Notes: a model not told the origin generated them from the letters alone. A stretch of DNA of 64,000 nucleotides from Schistocerca nitens (GCF_023898315.1 NC_064625.1:100922269-100986268); one strand, 5' to 3'; positions 34,950 to 48,159 are shown, counted from the first letter of the stretch. A program made the numbers and translations.

Positions 34950-35790
34950 TAGATATTGGCTGGACATCCTTCGCTGCCATCTGTCCTCTGCCTCTACCTT
35001 AGTTTAACGCTATCTTTGTCCATTTTTAATTTCATCTGGCATTCTGAGACTTCTTCAGCTCGTCCTCCCTGCAATCTTTCATTCAATCACTCTCTGTTGC
35101 AAGCAGTTTCTTTCCAATATGTCTCAGCTGAGATGTTTTCCTCATTCTTATCATATCCTCTAGATTTTTTCCCTCTACTATTCGAACAAGTAAGTCTTCA
35201 TTCCTAATTCCATCAGTCCATTTTACTTTTAGCATTTTTATTCATGTCATCATTTTAAAACTATGTATGAATTTTTCCTATTTTTGTCCATCCCTGATTT
35301 GCTGTCATATAATGCTATTCCCCAGATGGAATACTTAACACGTACCTATTTTATTTATTGGAGTTTCTTTTTACTGTCAACAATTTTTCCCCTCTTTCAA
35401 AAGCCCGTTTACTCTTAGATAGTCTGCTTCTTATTTCCTCCACACATCTTCCATTTTCTTTCACCAAACTGCCAAAAACTGTTCAAGATTTTACTTGTTC
35501 CATGGTCTGGCCTACATTTATCCTCATTCTCTGCTATTTTCCCACTTTTACTATCATCTCCATCATAAATCGCAGTTCTTCTGAGTTAGCCAACACTGCT
35601 TATCATCTGCACACTTATTTGCCTTTATCCTTTCACTCCCTACTGTTGTGCTTCTTGCTTTCTCCAATGCTTTATCTGTTAGTACAGCAACTGAAGTCCC
35701 CATCTGGCCATCCAGAATTTTGTTGTTTGTGATTTCCTGAAACCACTCAATGAGACAAATGCTGATGCAGTTCTCTCTGCAAGCAGTTGA
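34950..35790 (-). mobile_element. Antisense LINE 3' fragment, decayed
   Basis: On the minus strand, translated pieces in order are CADDKQCWL/ADDQAVLANSEK-like (RT motif C, DNA 35602-35613), ENGRCVEEIRSRLSKSKRAF, then KMLKVKWTDGIRNEDLLVRI. This is the RT tail and C-terminal domain of the same LINE type as 16420-18450 (which has YRRMLKIRWVDHITNEEVL), but a different and more diverged family member. Frames shift repeatedly. Confidence 0.75.
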
Positions 35791-38566
35791 TTGGCTTCCT
35801 TCCCCAACCAAGGATGTACTCCATCTTTACTAACTCACTGTCAACACATGTTAAACCCCAGTCTTACTTTCTTTTTATATCACTTAAAATTACAGGGAGA
35901 TAGCATGGCTAGCCAGTAATTAATCTCAGGAGACAAAATTCATATTATTGATGGTAGAAACATTCAAAATAGAAAATACTAATACTAGCTTTGAGAAGGT
36001 CCATGTTTCTTCTTCAGGGAGAAAGAAAGGTGATTTGGGAAGGTATGTTCTCTCAGCCTAAGGTCTGAGAATACCCACATCATATGTGCAATTAGTGATT
36101 TCTTTCTGAATCTGGCTTCCCTTTCTTTCTCCCATATCAGTATATTGTTGAATGAACCATCAAACAAATATTTATTACCATAACTCTCATTTAGCATTAT
36201 CATTGATTTCATGTCCTTAAATAATGTCATTCTTTCTGCTGATATTTATTTTAGTAATTAACAATAATGGCTTTTGCCAGTGATCCATTTATTACTGCAG
36301 AACAAACAGAAAGTCTTTCCTATTTTCTGATCAAAATTATTGCTGATGAGATAATTCATTTGGTGAACATTCATTTCTTTTTCTGTCCCCACCATTTGTG
36401 TGAATGTATGTCCTGTGCAAGGAATTATTTAGGGAAACATTAAATTAGTAGTCAGTAAATTAGTAACTAAAGAGACATGTTCTATCATTATCCTGTGCAT
36501 TGCTACCTACAAACCTCATCTTCATGAATAAAGTTACATTCCAATTTTGTACCCATTGATAATTCTAAAATGTGTGGTAATGCTCAATGTGTGTGGCAGC
36601 TGTCCTGTTTATATTGTAAGGACCAGAAGACATGCTTGTGAGATTTCTTTTAAAAGTAAGTCAAGGGTGTCATTAATATAACTCTTTGATGTTGCACTGA
36701 TAACTTTCTCGCCAATGCAAGTTTGTGTGGTCACAAGTTATAAATTTTTTATTTGCATTGATGGGAAATCGTGGATGGAATATAATGTGTAAGAGGATGG
36801 TTAATTACTAGCCAGTAGAGTAGAATTATAGCCAGTTTTTTGTCAGAGCTCACACAAACACAGTGATGAAAGCAAAGTAATATCCATTTTTTCTAAGTGT
36901 GGCTGACTGTCACTCAGTACCTCTTCTGTTTGGGGAGTAGTAATCAATCCTCATACACATATCAAATTTTTCATTTAGAATAAGTGATTGGAATACAAAC
37001 TGAAATTGAAATGCTTGTTGCTGTAGAGGCATTTTTGTTAGAAAGTTTTTCATTCATAAAAATATGATGTCACTGAAGGCAATTTCTATGTAAGTACAGC
37101 ACACAACCCATTTAATGTGATTATAAAATATGTTTTGTAGTGACATCAGAGGGAATATTGCCTCATGAAAGGATTAGTGTTAAGAGACTTTCATCCATGA
37201 AGTCTGAATTAAACACCCATGCTTGGCATAAACCTGAATGCTTCACTTTCATGAACCAGGTAGGTGTCGCCGCCCCCCCCCCCCCCCCCCCCCAACAGAT
37301 CTTTGAAAAGACTGCAATTCAGTTGCATGTTCTAGGGTTGTATCAAAATAAAGTTTAAATTGAAGTGCCTGTTAAGACATTACACTTTCTGTTTCCAGTC
37401 AGCATAAATGAGTAGTAATCATTATATTACATGCTGTGTGTGAGCATACTTCTCTTAATGGATCTCAACTTATGTTCATGTTCCCAAATTTGTATGACAG
37501 TTTTGAGATGCGCACACAGAACCAATAACTCTGCATATACAAATAAATGGCTCCTATGTATTTTATAAAGTAATTTTATATATATATAACCTGAAGTTTT
37601 GTATTGCAAACCATATTTGTAAGATACATGCATTGGAGAACTGGTGCATTTACTGCAGCAATCATAAATGTACATTAATAAAAATATTGTTGGAAATTTT
37701 GGGTGCATTCCTTTCTTCTTCAGTTCCTAACATCACTGTCCTTTAGAAATTCTTATTAATGATCTTTTTAGTTGGTCCCTGCTGAAATGAAAGGGAAAAA
37801 AAAAACAGAATGCATCAAACCTGCCTATCAACAGGCTTTTCAATCCAATAATTTTAAGATAAAGCTTTCTACGTAACAGAAATATAATTTTGTTCATACA
37901 AAATAAAAGTGAGAAATATGAGAGAAGTTCAGTAATTAAGGTAACAAGAGCTCTCAGGACTGTATGATTATGGTGTGCAAATTAAACTCCACAGCTAGAT
38001 AGAATAAGCAAAGCTTTCAAATGCCGCTGGCATATGGAAGTAACTGTGCCATTGTGCTTTGAAATAAAGTTTTGAGGTTGCTACCTTCCCCTTACCTACT
38101 TTTATTTTATTTTGTGGTGATCAGATGTGGGTGGAAGATGATTAACAGAGAGAACATGCTTTGTTGCAAAATAAATTTGACTGTGTAGCTTAACATGAAA
38201 ACATGTCTGTTTGCTTTATGAAAATTGAAGTTCTTAGAATTTTAGATGGGAAAATGTTTCTTTGAAAGGATAATAGCTCAGATTATTTTACTTGGTTTAT
38301 TGATTTTATGAAAAAAATGGCTACACCCAACCATGTTCATAGTTACATGTATTCCACTTTCATAATGAAGGTTGCCATTGCACTGTTGGTTTTCCAAATT
38401 AATCTTTAACATTATAACTTTTTATAGCTGTTCAAATAATAATAATAATAATATGTTTCACCAATGGACGCTACTGATTGAGAATACTGATACTGTTCTT
38501 TTCTAATGATTTCTTATGTGATTACATGCATCTTCCATGAATAAACTGGATTATTACTCACTATAG
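35791..38566. other. No gene recognised
   Basis: AT-rich DNA with no convincing coding content. A run of 21 C lies at 37273-37293 and a short AAT repeat at about 38435-38452. Confidence 0.5.
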
Positions 38567-38940
38567 AATAGAAGCTTTCGAAATGTGGTGCTACAGAAGA
38601 ATGCTGAAGATTAGATGGGTAGATCACATAACTAATGAGGAGGTACTGAATAGGATTGGGGAGAAGAGGAGTTTGTGGCACAACTTGACCAGAAGAAGGG
38701 ATCGGTTGGTAGGACATGTTCTGAGGCATCAAGGGATCACCAATTTAGTATTGGAGGGCAGCGTGGTGGGTAAAAATCGTAGGGGGAGACCAAGAGATGC
38801 ATACACTAAGCAGATTCAGAAGGATGTAGGTTGCAGTAGATACTGGGAGATGAAGAAGCTTGCACAGGATAGAGTAGCATGGAGAGCTGCATCAAACCAG
38901 TCTCAGGACTGAAGACCACAACAACAACACCAACACCTTA
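38567..38940 (+). mobile_element. 5'-truncated LINE copy (family of 16420-18450)
   Basis: Nearly identical to 18082-18440: the frame 38583-38912 encodes MWCYRRMLKIRWVDHITNEE through RAASNQSQD and stop, followed by an ACAACAACACCAACA tail. Only the C-terminal domain is present, as expected for a severely 5'-truncated retrotransposition product. Confidence 0.93.
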
Positions 38941-39503
38941 CTAAGCAATGTAATACTTCCAAACTCATAATTCATCACTTTAGCAAACTGTTCAAATGAT
39001 TTCGGTATAATGCAACTACACATGGCCGTTCTGCCCCAAACCCAAACAATAATATGCTACTGGTATTCTGGCACAGGACCGGTACAACTCAGGAATTGTC
39101 AAATGTGACAACAAGACTGTGCCCGTATTGAAAAATGGCGCGCTCAGTTCTGAAAGATCCAGAGAACCGACAGTGCGGAAGGGGTGCGAGCTACTATGTC
39201 ATGTCACTAACAATAATAGCACCCCTTACAATGTGGAAGTGTTGACAAATATGTAGCCTTCAACTGAATTGAGGACTGTAATAAGTTTTTGCATTGAAAG
39301 AAAACTTCCCCTGCTGCAATTCTTCACAAGCAAGCAAAAGCGTAAGGGGCAAGTGAAATGTCACAGAAACAAGTATGGTTTTGGTGTGAGTAATTTGATA
39401 GAAACAGAATGAATGAGTGATACAGTGGGGATCAGGGTGGATGACAGGGAATATGCTATGCTGCAGGGTCAATTTCAGCCTATTGTCAATTCTTACAAGG
39501 CAG
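38941..39503. other. No gene recognised
   Basis: No motif or repeat seen before the target-site duplication of the next LINE. Confidence 0.45.
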
Positions 39504-40122
39504 ATTGTATACCCCCCCTGCGGGTTCGGGGGTTAGAATAGGCCCGCGGTATTCCTGCCTGTCGTATGAGGTGACTAAAAGGAGTCTCAAACTTTTCGGC
39601 CTTATGTGATGGTCCCCTGTTGGGTTTGACCTCCATCTCTCAAAATTTTCCGAAGAGCGAGCCGATTGGGGAAGGGCGCCTTACTTGGTGCATTGTGTCC
39701 ATCTTGCGATCAGACCTTTCGCCAGCTTATTCGCCGTTGAATTGCAGTCGTGCCCGCTCTCCATCTCTTGGGCATGACTACGTTCCTTCGTGCTGATTAC
39801 ACCTTTCACTGTGCAGTGCCTCTTTCTGCAATGACGGCGACCATGGACCACATGTTACCTAACATCCAGCACGGTAGCCAATCCGTTGTGGTGGGGCTGC
39901 CATGTACCCTGTTGGTTGTAGCCCCCTGACAACACAGGGATCGCTCTACTGATGCCTGTGCCGTTAACTCCCCACGTATGCCAAGGAGTAGATGCCCATC
40001 TCCCTGGGGCATCGGGACTCCCGGCAATGGCCATCCTGCCAGGTGGCCTTTGCTGTGGCTGGGTGACACCCGTGGGGAGAGCCCTTGGTCGGAGTAGGTG
40101 GCATCAGGACGGATGAGCCGCA

Positions 40123-41622
40123 ATGAAGCGTGGTACATCGTCTCTCGCTGGTGGCCAGCCGCCAGCAGTCTCTAAGCGTTCTCGGGCTCAATTTAACGCT
40201 CAGAAGTACGATCCGAAAACATTCCCCTCCCTGGCCACACCATGGGAGGAACGTAAGTCTCAGGATGGCAGTAGCAGTTATTCGCCCCGATTCTTAGTTT
40301 GTACGAGAGCTGGTGTGGAGTCTTTTCTCTCCACAAAGCCTCAGTTCTTCGTCGAGCATTTAGAGGACAAGTTCGGGGAGGAGGAGGGCTTGTCCAAAAT
40401 GCGCTCTGGATCGGTCCTGATACAAACTGCATTCTCTGCCCAGTCACGACGGTTACTTGCTTGTGACAAGTTGGGGGATGTTGCTGTTACGATCTCACCC
40501 CATAAGAGTTTAAATATGGTCCAGGGAGTTATTTACCATAAAGACCTTCTTTTGCAGTCTGATGACGAGCTGCGCGCCAACTTAGAGCGCCGAGGTGTAC
40601 ATTTCGTCCAGCGCGTTCATCGGGGTCCGAAGGAAAATCAGATTGCTACCGGTGCCTTCATCTTGGCCTTCGAGGGTGATACGTTACCGGAAAAGGTCAA
40701 GGTGATGGTCTACCAAAGTGACGTCAAGCCCTATATCCCTCCCCCGATGCGGTGCTTCAAGTGCTGGAAGTTCGGCCATATGTCTTCCCGCTGCACTTCC
40801 AGCCTCACATGTCGAGATTGCGGACGCCCATCTCATCCCAATACTCCATGTGCCCCGCCTCCCATCTGTGTCAACTGTGGGGAGCACCATTCACCTTGCT
40901 CGCCAGACTGCAGAATCTTCCAGAAAGAGCGCAAAATCATGGAATATAAGACCCTGGACCGACTGACCTATACTGAGGCCAAAAGGAAATATGACCGATT
41001 ACATCCTGTGAGAACGATATCTTCCTACGCCGCTGCTGCAACACCTTTGGTCGCCCCATCAGTTTCGCGACTTCCGGCTGGATCGATGAGTGGTAAAACT
41101 CCTCCTGCCCCCTTGCCAGTGGGGGGCCTCTACCCACCGGGTTGCTCCTGCGCCACCTACCTCAGGAGCAACACCATCCCTCCCATCAGGGACGTCCGTC
41201 CCTGCTTCTAAGCCGGAGAAGTGCCAACTTCTTTGGCTTCTCACGCTCGCAAGGGGTCCCTTGCGTCCCTCCCTTCCCAGGTTTCCACCAGCGTGAAGGG
41301 TGACGACCGACAGTTGCATAAGTGCCCACAATCTGCTGGTCGTAGGGCTTCACAATCCTCCTCAGTCCCGGAGACTGAATCAGTGAAGCCCTCCCAGCCA
41401 GTTAAACCCAAGGAGCAGCGTGAGAAATCCAAGAAGAAGAGCTCTAAGCCCAAGGAACTCGCAGTGGCAGCCACCTCACCGCAACCTTCCAGCTTTGCGT
41501 CTGAGGACGAGGTGGAGATTCTGGCGTCCGCTGAGGACCTCGATCTCGCCAGTCCCTCAGACACCACGTATAGCACTAGCACCGGTGCTCAATTGGAGGC
41601 AGCAGGTGACCCAGCGGCGTAA
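40123..41622 (+). pseudogene. LINE ORF1 (gag-like RNA-binding protein) with frame break
   Basis: The frame starts MKRGTSSLAGGQPPAVSKRS and contains three Cys-rich zinc knuckles from about residue 211: CFKCWKFGHMSSRC, CRDCGRPSHPNTPC and CVNCGEHHSPCSPDC. These bind the element RNA in the ribonucleoprotein particle. The frame shifts before 41211, where a stop occurs, and continues from 41221 with a Lys/Ser-rich tail to a TAA at 41622. ORF2 starts 35 bp later. A single indel pair could explain the break. Confidence 0.88.
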
Positions 41623-41657
41623 TCTGCCTTCCAACTCCCATCACGCCTCTCTCAGAC

Positions 41658-44600
41658 ATGGACAATACCATCCTCCAGTGGAACTGCAGCGGTTTCTTCC
41701 ACCATCTAGCTGAGCTCCGAGAACTTCCCAGCCTTCGCCCTTTCTTCTGCATTGCTATTCAGGAAACTTGGTTTCCAGCAATGCGAACCCCCGCCCTCCG
41801 TGGCTATCGGGGTTATTATAAGAACCGGGCAGCTTATGAAAGGGTGTCTGGTGGCGTCTGCATCTATGTCTTTAACTCTCTTCACAGCGAGTCTGTACCT
41901 CTACAAACAGCTTTAGAGGCTGTTGCTGTTCGGGTGTGGATGCCACAGGCCGTTACCGTCTGCATCTTTACCTTCCACCGGATGGTGCTGTCAAGCAGCA
42001 TGTCCTGGCTGCTCTGATAGCCCAATTGCCGCCACCTTTCTTGTTACTGCGCGACTTCAACGCCCATAATCCTCTGTGGGGTGGGTCAGTGGCGACAGGT
42101 CGAGGCGCCACCATTGAGCATTTATTAGCACAGCTCGATCTTTCGCTTTTAAATGATGGTTCCTCCACACACTTTAGCGTGGTGCATGGCACATACTCTG
42201 CCATCGACCTTTCGATCTGCAGCCCTAGCCTCTACCGTCTGTCCAATGGAGAGAGCATGACGACCTGTGTGGTAGTGACCACTTTCCGATCTTTCTGTCA
42301 CTACCACAGCGTCAGTCTTCTCTGCGCCCTTGCAGGTGGGCTATGAATAAGGCTGACTGGGACTTGTTCTCCTCCACTGCCACTATTGAGCCTCTCTCTA
42401 CTGATTACATTGATGCGGTGGTTCAATCGGTCACCACCGGCATCATTACTGCCGCCGAATCTGCCATTCCCCGTTCTTCTGGGTCCCCTCGGCGGCGGAC
42501 TTTCCCTTGGTGGTCGCCTGAGATCGCTGCAGCGATTAAAGATCGCCGGCGGGCGCTCCAGCGTCACAAGCGACATCCCTGCATTGAACACCTCATCACC
42601 TTCAAACGGCTGCGTGCGCGGGCCCGCCGCCTTATCCGCCAAAGCAAGCAGGTGTGCTGGGAGCGGTATGTGTCCACCATTGGCCTCCATGTCTCTCCAT
42701 CGCAGGTCTGGGCCAAGATCCGACGTTTCTATGGCTATTGGACCCCTGTCAGTGTCCCTGCGCTCTCACTGAATGGAGCAGTTTGTACAGGCTCCGACGA
42801 AATTGCCAACAGCTTGGCAGAGCATTTTGCTCTTAGTTCTGCTTCTTCCAATTATGCACTGGCCTTCCGCTCCATTAAAGAGCGGATGGAACGTCGGAGC
42901 CTTTCTTTTCGCACCCACCATTCTGAATCGTACAATGCTCCATTCAGTGAGTGGGAATTTCACAGTGCCCTTGCCGCTTGCCCTGATACCGCTCCTGGGC
43001 CAGATCACATCTACTGTCAGTTGCTGAAACACCTTTCAGTGGACTGCAAGCGACGCCTCCTCGACATTTACAACCGTCTCTGGGTCGAGGGTGAGTTTCC
43101 GTCGCAATGGCGGGAAAGCATTGTCATCCCCGTTTTGAAACCAGGCAAGAGCTCTTTGGAGGTGGACAGCTACCGCCCCATTAGCCTCACCAACGTTCTT
43201 TGCAAGCTTCTCGAACAGATGGTGAGCCGGCGCTTGAATTAGGCCTTCTGGCTCCGTCTCAGGGTGGGTTCTGTAAAGGCCGCTCCGCCACCAACAATCT
43301 GGTGAGTCTGGAGTCGGCCATCCATACTGCCTTTGCCCGCCGTCAGCACCTGGTCGCTGTCTTCTTCGACATGCGGAAGGCGTACGATACGGCATGGCGT
43401 CATCACATCCTTTCTACGCTACATGGATGGGGTCTTCAGGGCCCATGCCGATCTTTATCCGAAATTTTCTGTCGTATCGTACCTTCCGCGTGCAAGTCGC
43501 GGCCTCTCATAGTTCCTCCCGAGTCCAGGAGAACGGGATACCACAGGGATCTGTCCTCAGTGTCTGCCTGTTTTTAATCGCAATAAACGGGCTTGCTGCA
43601 GCGGTGGGAAATTCTGTCTCCGCTTCCCTGTATGCTGACGACTTCTGCCTTTACTACAGCTCTACTGGCATTGCAGCTGTTGAATGTCAGCTACAGGGCG
43701 CTATCCGCAAGGCGCAGTCTTGGACTGTAGGGCAAGGTTTTTAGTTTTTGGCTGCCAAGACCCGCGTTATGCATTTCTGCCGGCGCCGAATGGTCCATCC
43801 TGAGCCGCGGCTTTATCTTGTCGACGAACTGCCTTCTGTGGTGGAGACCCACAGGTTTTTGGGTGTAGTTTTTGATGCCCGGCTGACTTGGCTGCCTCAT
43901 ATTCAGCAGCTTAAACAGGCGTGTTGGCGGCATCTAAATGCTCTGAGATGCTTGAGCCACACCCGCTGGGGCGCCGACCGACCTACCCTGTTACGTCTCT
44001 ACCAGGCTTTAATCCAGTCCCGTCTGGATTATGGGAGCCTGGCTTATGGCTCAGCATCCCCATCTGCGTTGCGGGTGCTGGACCCCATCCTCCACAGCGG
44101 GATACGACTGGCCACTGGTGCCTTCCTGACCAGCCCTGTGGACAGCGTACTTGTGGAAGCTTGTGTCCCTCCACTGCGAATGAGGTGCCAAACTTTACTG
44201 GCCGCCTATGCTGCCCATGTTTTTAGCTTTCCCGGGCATCCAAACTGTCGTCTCCTGTTCCCGCAATCGGTCGTCCATCTGCCAGAACGTCGGCCCCAGT
44301 CAGATTGTACGATCGCGGCCTGTGTCAAAGAGCTTCTCTCCAGGCTTAGGGTTTTCACTGTTCCACGTCCTTTTCGGGCACCTCTGCGTACACCCCCATG
44401 GTGTGTTCCTCGCCCTTGCCTTCGGCTCGACTTGGCTCAGGGCCCGAAGGACTCAGTCCCTCCAGAGGCCTTCCGCCGCCGCTTTTATTCCATCCTGGCC
44501 ATGTATCAGGGCTCTGGCATTGTTTACACCGACGGTTCGATTGTTGCTGGTCGGGTCGGTTATGCGCTAACTCTAGGGGACCATTCTGAACAACGTTCAT

Positions 44601-45316
44601 TGCCAGCTGGCTGCAGTGTTTACACTGCTGAGCTGGTCGCCATCTTTCATACCCTAGAGTATATGCGCTCCTGCTCAAGTGAGTCCTCCGTTATCTGTAG
44701 CGATTCCCTGAGCGGTTTACGAGCTCTCGACCAGTGTTTCCCTCGTTCTCGTTTGGTGATGGCTATCCAGGAGTCCCTGCATACTCTTGCCCGTTGCGGC
44801 CGCTCTGTGGTCTTTGTGTGGATCCCCGGTCATGTCGGTATCCCGGGCAATGAACATGTTGACCGCCTGGCGAAAGAGGCCACCAGTAAACCATCTCTGG
44901 AGATTGGCCTCCCGGAGACTGATTTGCGGGCAGTCTTACGCCGTGAAGTTGTATCACTTTGGTTCACTGAATGGCGCAATCTGCCCACGCCAAACAAACT
45001 CCATCCAATCAAGGCAACGATGACTGTGTGGTGGTCGTCCATGCGGGTCTCCCGCCAGGAGTCTGTTGTCCTCTGCCGGCTGCGCATTGGGCACACTCGG
45101 CTGACGCACGGCCACTTATTGCACCGTGAGGACCCACCTCTATGTCGCTGCGCCTCCGTTTTATCTGTGGTCCACATTTTATTGGAGTGTCGTCTTTTAG
45201 CTGTGCTCAGGCAGACGTTTGCACTGCCTGACACACTCCCTGCCCTTTTAACAGATCACCCCGCTATGGCTGGCTTAGTTCTGCGTTTTATTCGGGCAGG
45301 GTTTTTTAACATTTAA
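41658..45316 (+). pseudogene. LINE ORF2 (endonuclease, reverse transcriptase, RNase H), frameshifted
   Basis: The start MDNTILQWNCSGF opens an APE-type endonuclease with IQETWF, DFNAHNPLWG and GSDHFPIFLS. The RT follows, with YRPISLTNVLCKLLEQM, FFDMRKAYDTAW, GIPQGSVLSV and an intact SLYADDFCLYY (catalytic Asp-Asp). From about 44500 there is an RNase H domain with VYTDGS, YTAELVAI, SDSLSGL and GHVGIPGNEHVDRLAKEA, so all four acidic residues are kept. A C-terminal Cys/His segment (LCRCASVLSVVHILLEC) ends the protein. Frame changes lie near 41980, 42250-42340, 43240 and 43440, and a single TAG occurs at 43742-43744. The final 522 codons are open. Confidence 0.92.
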
Positions 45317-45636
45317 TCTGAGTGTTTGTGTTTTATTTTATTGTTTTGTGTTGATTCTGGCCTTTGGCCTACTATTTTAATTTGAGTTTTTAATGTGTTT
45401 CTCGGTGGTTGGCTTTTCCTTTTTTCTTTCTATGGTCGGCCAACCACCGTCACACTCTGTGTGATTTTAGTTCATCTTGTCTGGTCTTTGTCTCAGTTTC
45501 TCTTGTTCTGTGTCATCTGTGATCTATTCTGTTAATCGTTTTTATTCTCTGTGGGTGTTTTTAGTATTTGGAAAAAGGGACCGATGACCGTAGCAGTCTG
45601 GTCCCTTTAATCCCACAAACCAACCAACCATTGTAT

Positions 45637-45899
45637 TCAAACTCAACATCTCCATGGATAGTGTAGAGGAAATTGTGCATAACACATTGGACTGCTGAAC
45701 GATGTGTCCCCACTGGTTTCCACAGCAATTATCAGATGAGATTAAAGCTGAGTGAATGGGGTTGTCTCTCCAGCACTTAATGCTGTATGGGGCAGAGGGT
45801 GTTCCATTCCTGAATCCTAACAAATTGTGGGCACACTGTGTAATGCCTGAGACAAAGAAAGTGTTGGTGTCATGGAGGCGTCCCTGATATGCCCTCGCC
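45637..45899. other. No gene recognised
   Basis: No clear motif. Confidence 0.4.
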
Positions 45900-46195
45900 A
45901 TCCCATGTAAAATGTTTAAAGCAGTGGTAACCGTGAAGAACATTTTGGCCACAGTCTTTTGTGGCATTCAGGGTGTGCTGGTGGTCCTTTTCCTCCCCTG
46001 TGCAGAGACTGTGAATGGCGCCAGTTACTGCACCATGCTGAAGGGTTGCAGAGATGATTCAGAGAACACACCCAGAATTACTTTGGAAAGGTGTTATGTT
46101 GTACATCTAACCCTGATGAACAGAGAAGGGCAGCACAAATGGTCACAGGTTTGTGAAGATAGATGCAAAGTATACTATGAAAAAATAAACTTTTA
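45900..46195 (+). pseudogene. Mariner-like transposase remnant
   Basis: The frame includes VKNILATVFCGIQGVLVVLF followed by ETVNGASYCTML. This matches the block before the second catalytic Asp of mariner transposases (K-x-x-x-VFWD-x-x-GV-x-x-x-x-F-L). Neither the DNA-binding domain nor the catalytic residues are readable. Confidence 0.6.
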
Positions 46196-46233
46196 AAGTT
46201 TCTCGAACAAACTTTAGGTGAACAGGGTATACA

Positions 46234-46927
46234 CAGGGTGAGTCAAAAAGGACTTTACAACTTAGAAATGATATACAAATAACACAGAATCAGTAGATAT
46301 GTCATTTTGTAGCAAACAAACTCAAGCTTGATTCACGTAATGTATTAGTACCCAGTTCTGCCACCAAGAGCACCAGCACAGTGCACAGTTAAAATGGCTA
46401 CTGTCACTGATAGTGTGTATCTGGATATACTTGAAAACTTTTTAATTCCACATATCACTGAAGGTGTCTGAGATGGGGTGGTTTACTACCAGCAAGGCAG
46501 TGCAGCATGTTATTTCCCCACGCAATCCAATGTTTCCTCGATAATTGCTTCCCAGGTCAGTGGGTTGGCCACAAAGGGCCAATCGCATGGCCATCTAGCT
46601 CCCAAGACTTGACACCACTGGATTTTGTTCTCTGGGGTTCTATTAACAACCGCGTATATGTTCCACCCATACAAAACGATTTAGCTGACCCTAAAAATCA
46701 AATCCATGCTGCCTTTGCACAAGTTATGCCCAATTTGCTGCAACAGGTGTGGAAAGAAATTGATTACCATTGAGATGTTTGCCCATCACAAATCGTAGTC
46801 ACAACAAACCAAAATGATGCTTGATACTTTTATGTGAAACTTGGGGTTGTCTGGTACAAAATGACACATCTGCTGATTCTGTAAGTTATCTCAATAAATT
46901 TCTATAAGTCCTTTTTGATTCACCCTG
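46234..46927 (+). mobile_element. Short Tc1/mariner-superfamily element, internally deleted
   Basis: The ends CAGGGTGAGTCAAAAAGGAC and GTCCTTTTTGATTCACCCTG are inverted copies over about 23 bp. TA follows the right end. The left TA appears mutated to CA. At 694 bp it keeps only the last part of a transposase gene. Confidence 0.88.
46507..46773 (+). pseudogene. Transposase C-terminal fragment (DUF4817-associated family)
   Basis: An open stretch of 88 codons reads VGHKGPIAWPSSSQDLTPLD, then FVLWGSINNRVY and LLQQVWKEIDYH. This is the SPDxTPLDFxLWG block and the C-terminal helix of the family seen at 3944-4988. The first two catalytic blocks are absent. Confidence 0.8.
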
Positions 46928-46929
46928 TA

Positions 46930-47619
46930 CTACCAGTCCCTACATATCTCTCCCAGAAATCTCACGAAGACATGATTTGACCAGTTAAACCATGCACAGA
47001 GGCATTTGAGCGAGCATTTTTCTGCTCTGCATACGAGAATGGAGCAGGAAGTACCCCATGCCACACACTTCACAGTGGTTTGTGGAGTACAGATGTATGG
47101 CCCCAGTTGTGTGATATTTGGTCTGGCGTTTTTGACAGATTGTATTAGAACATCCTCTGTACATTTCAGATCATGCATCAAGTGATTTTTTTGTGTCTGT
47201 GAATCATTAAAGAAGCCCCTAGACATAGATCATGATTTATTTTGTGCCAGTTTTGACAGGATGCTTTACCTATGGAGGAAATTCTTAAACAACTATGGTA
47301 ACAATGTGGAAAAGTGTCTGTGTAACCTTGTGATCACCTTGATTTCATGTATGAACTTTTCCTACCAGAGGACTTGTTATCGTACTTTCTGTACCACCCT
47401 CAAATTTTCCTGGTGTGTCATTTCAGAGATACTGTAATCTGTCTGAATGAAGACTTTTCATCATTGGGCTCTATGCATCTGTGATTGGCCAAAATTGTCA
47501 CTCTTCAATAAATTATGTAACAACAATGTGTGACAAACATTAATAGAAACAAAGTCTGATTGAATATACTTCAGTAACAACAATATAAAAAAGTGTTGTA
47601 AACTACATGAGCCCAACAC
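46930..47619. other. No gene recognised
   Basis: No coding or repeat signal noticed. Confidence 0.45.
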
Positions 47620-47750
47620 CACAGAAAGGGAAGTTTAGAAATTCATGTCTGATCTCACCAAAGGAAATGCAGTGGGTGGTGATAAAATACCATGCGAGGT
47701 GCCGAATGTTTTAGGCAGTGGTGCAATACAGAAACTAGCAGAACTACTGG
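47620..47750 (+). pseudogene. LINE reverse transcriptase fragment
   Basis: Reads LTKGNAVGGDKIPCEVPNVL with LGSGAIQKLAELL following, which matches the start of the LINE RT domain (N-K-A-x-G-x-D-x-I-P-x-E-L). Only about 45 codons are present. Confidence 0.55.
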
Positions 47751-47751
47751 G

Positions 47752-48062
47752 ATACCTTCTAATATCGTGTTAGGCCTTCTTTTGCCCAGGTAGTGCAGCA
47801 GCTCGACATGGTGTGGGCTCAACAAGTCGTCGGAGGTCCCTTGCAGAAATATAGAGCCATTCTGTCTCTATAGCCATCCAAAACTGTGAAAGTGTTCCCA
47901 ATACAGGATTTTGTGCACGAACTGACCCCTCGATTATGTCTCATAAATGTTCAATGGGATTCATGTTGGGTGATCTGGGTGGCCAAATCATTAATCAATC
48001 ACTAATGATTGTGGCCTAGTGATGTGGCACATTGCCGTCCATATTGAAGTAGAGCCTAGGGA
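47752..48062 (-). mobile_element. Tc1-like element, C-terminal transposase fragment
   Basis: The minus strand reads PPRSPNMNPIEH, the catalytic Glu block of a Tc1-like transposase, followed by the tail VEPTPCRAAALPGQKK. The rest of the element is missing. Confidence 0.65.
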
Positions 48063-48159
48063 TGTAGAATGCAGCACATTAATCATCAACACTTCAAAAG
48101 TACAACAAATAATAGTATGACCTAGGGAAATTACAGCAAGCAGCGTTTGATGTGTAGTG

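Larger units (their letters stand above)
39511..45629 (+). mobile_element. Full-length LINE with RNase H (I-like), flanked by target-site duplication
   Basis: A 6.1-kb element starting ACCCCCCCTGCGGGTTCGGG and ending in a CAAACCAACCAACC tail. The 7-bp direct repeat ATTGTAT flanks it (39504-39510 and 45630-45636). It has a 5' region of about 610 bp, ORF1 with three zinc knuckles and ORF2 with endonuclease, RT and RNase H domains. The RNase H domain points to the I group or a related clade. Both ORFs carry frame breaks, so the copy is inactive, but its full length and clean ends suggest a relatively young insertion. Confidence 0.9.

Noticed and set aside
41241-41582. 113-codon frame antisense to LINE ORF1
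   Set aside because: Shadow of the biased codon composition of ORF1, like many other frames between 40100 and 45300.
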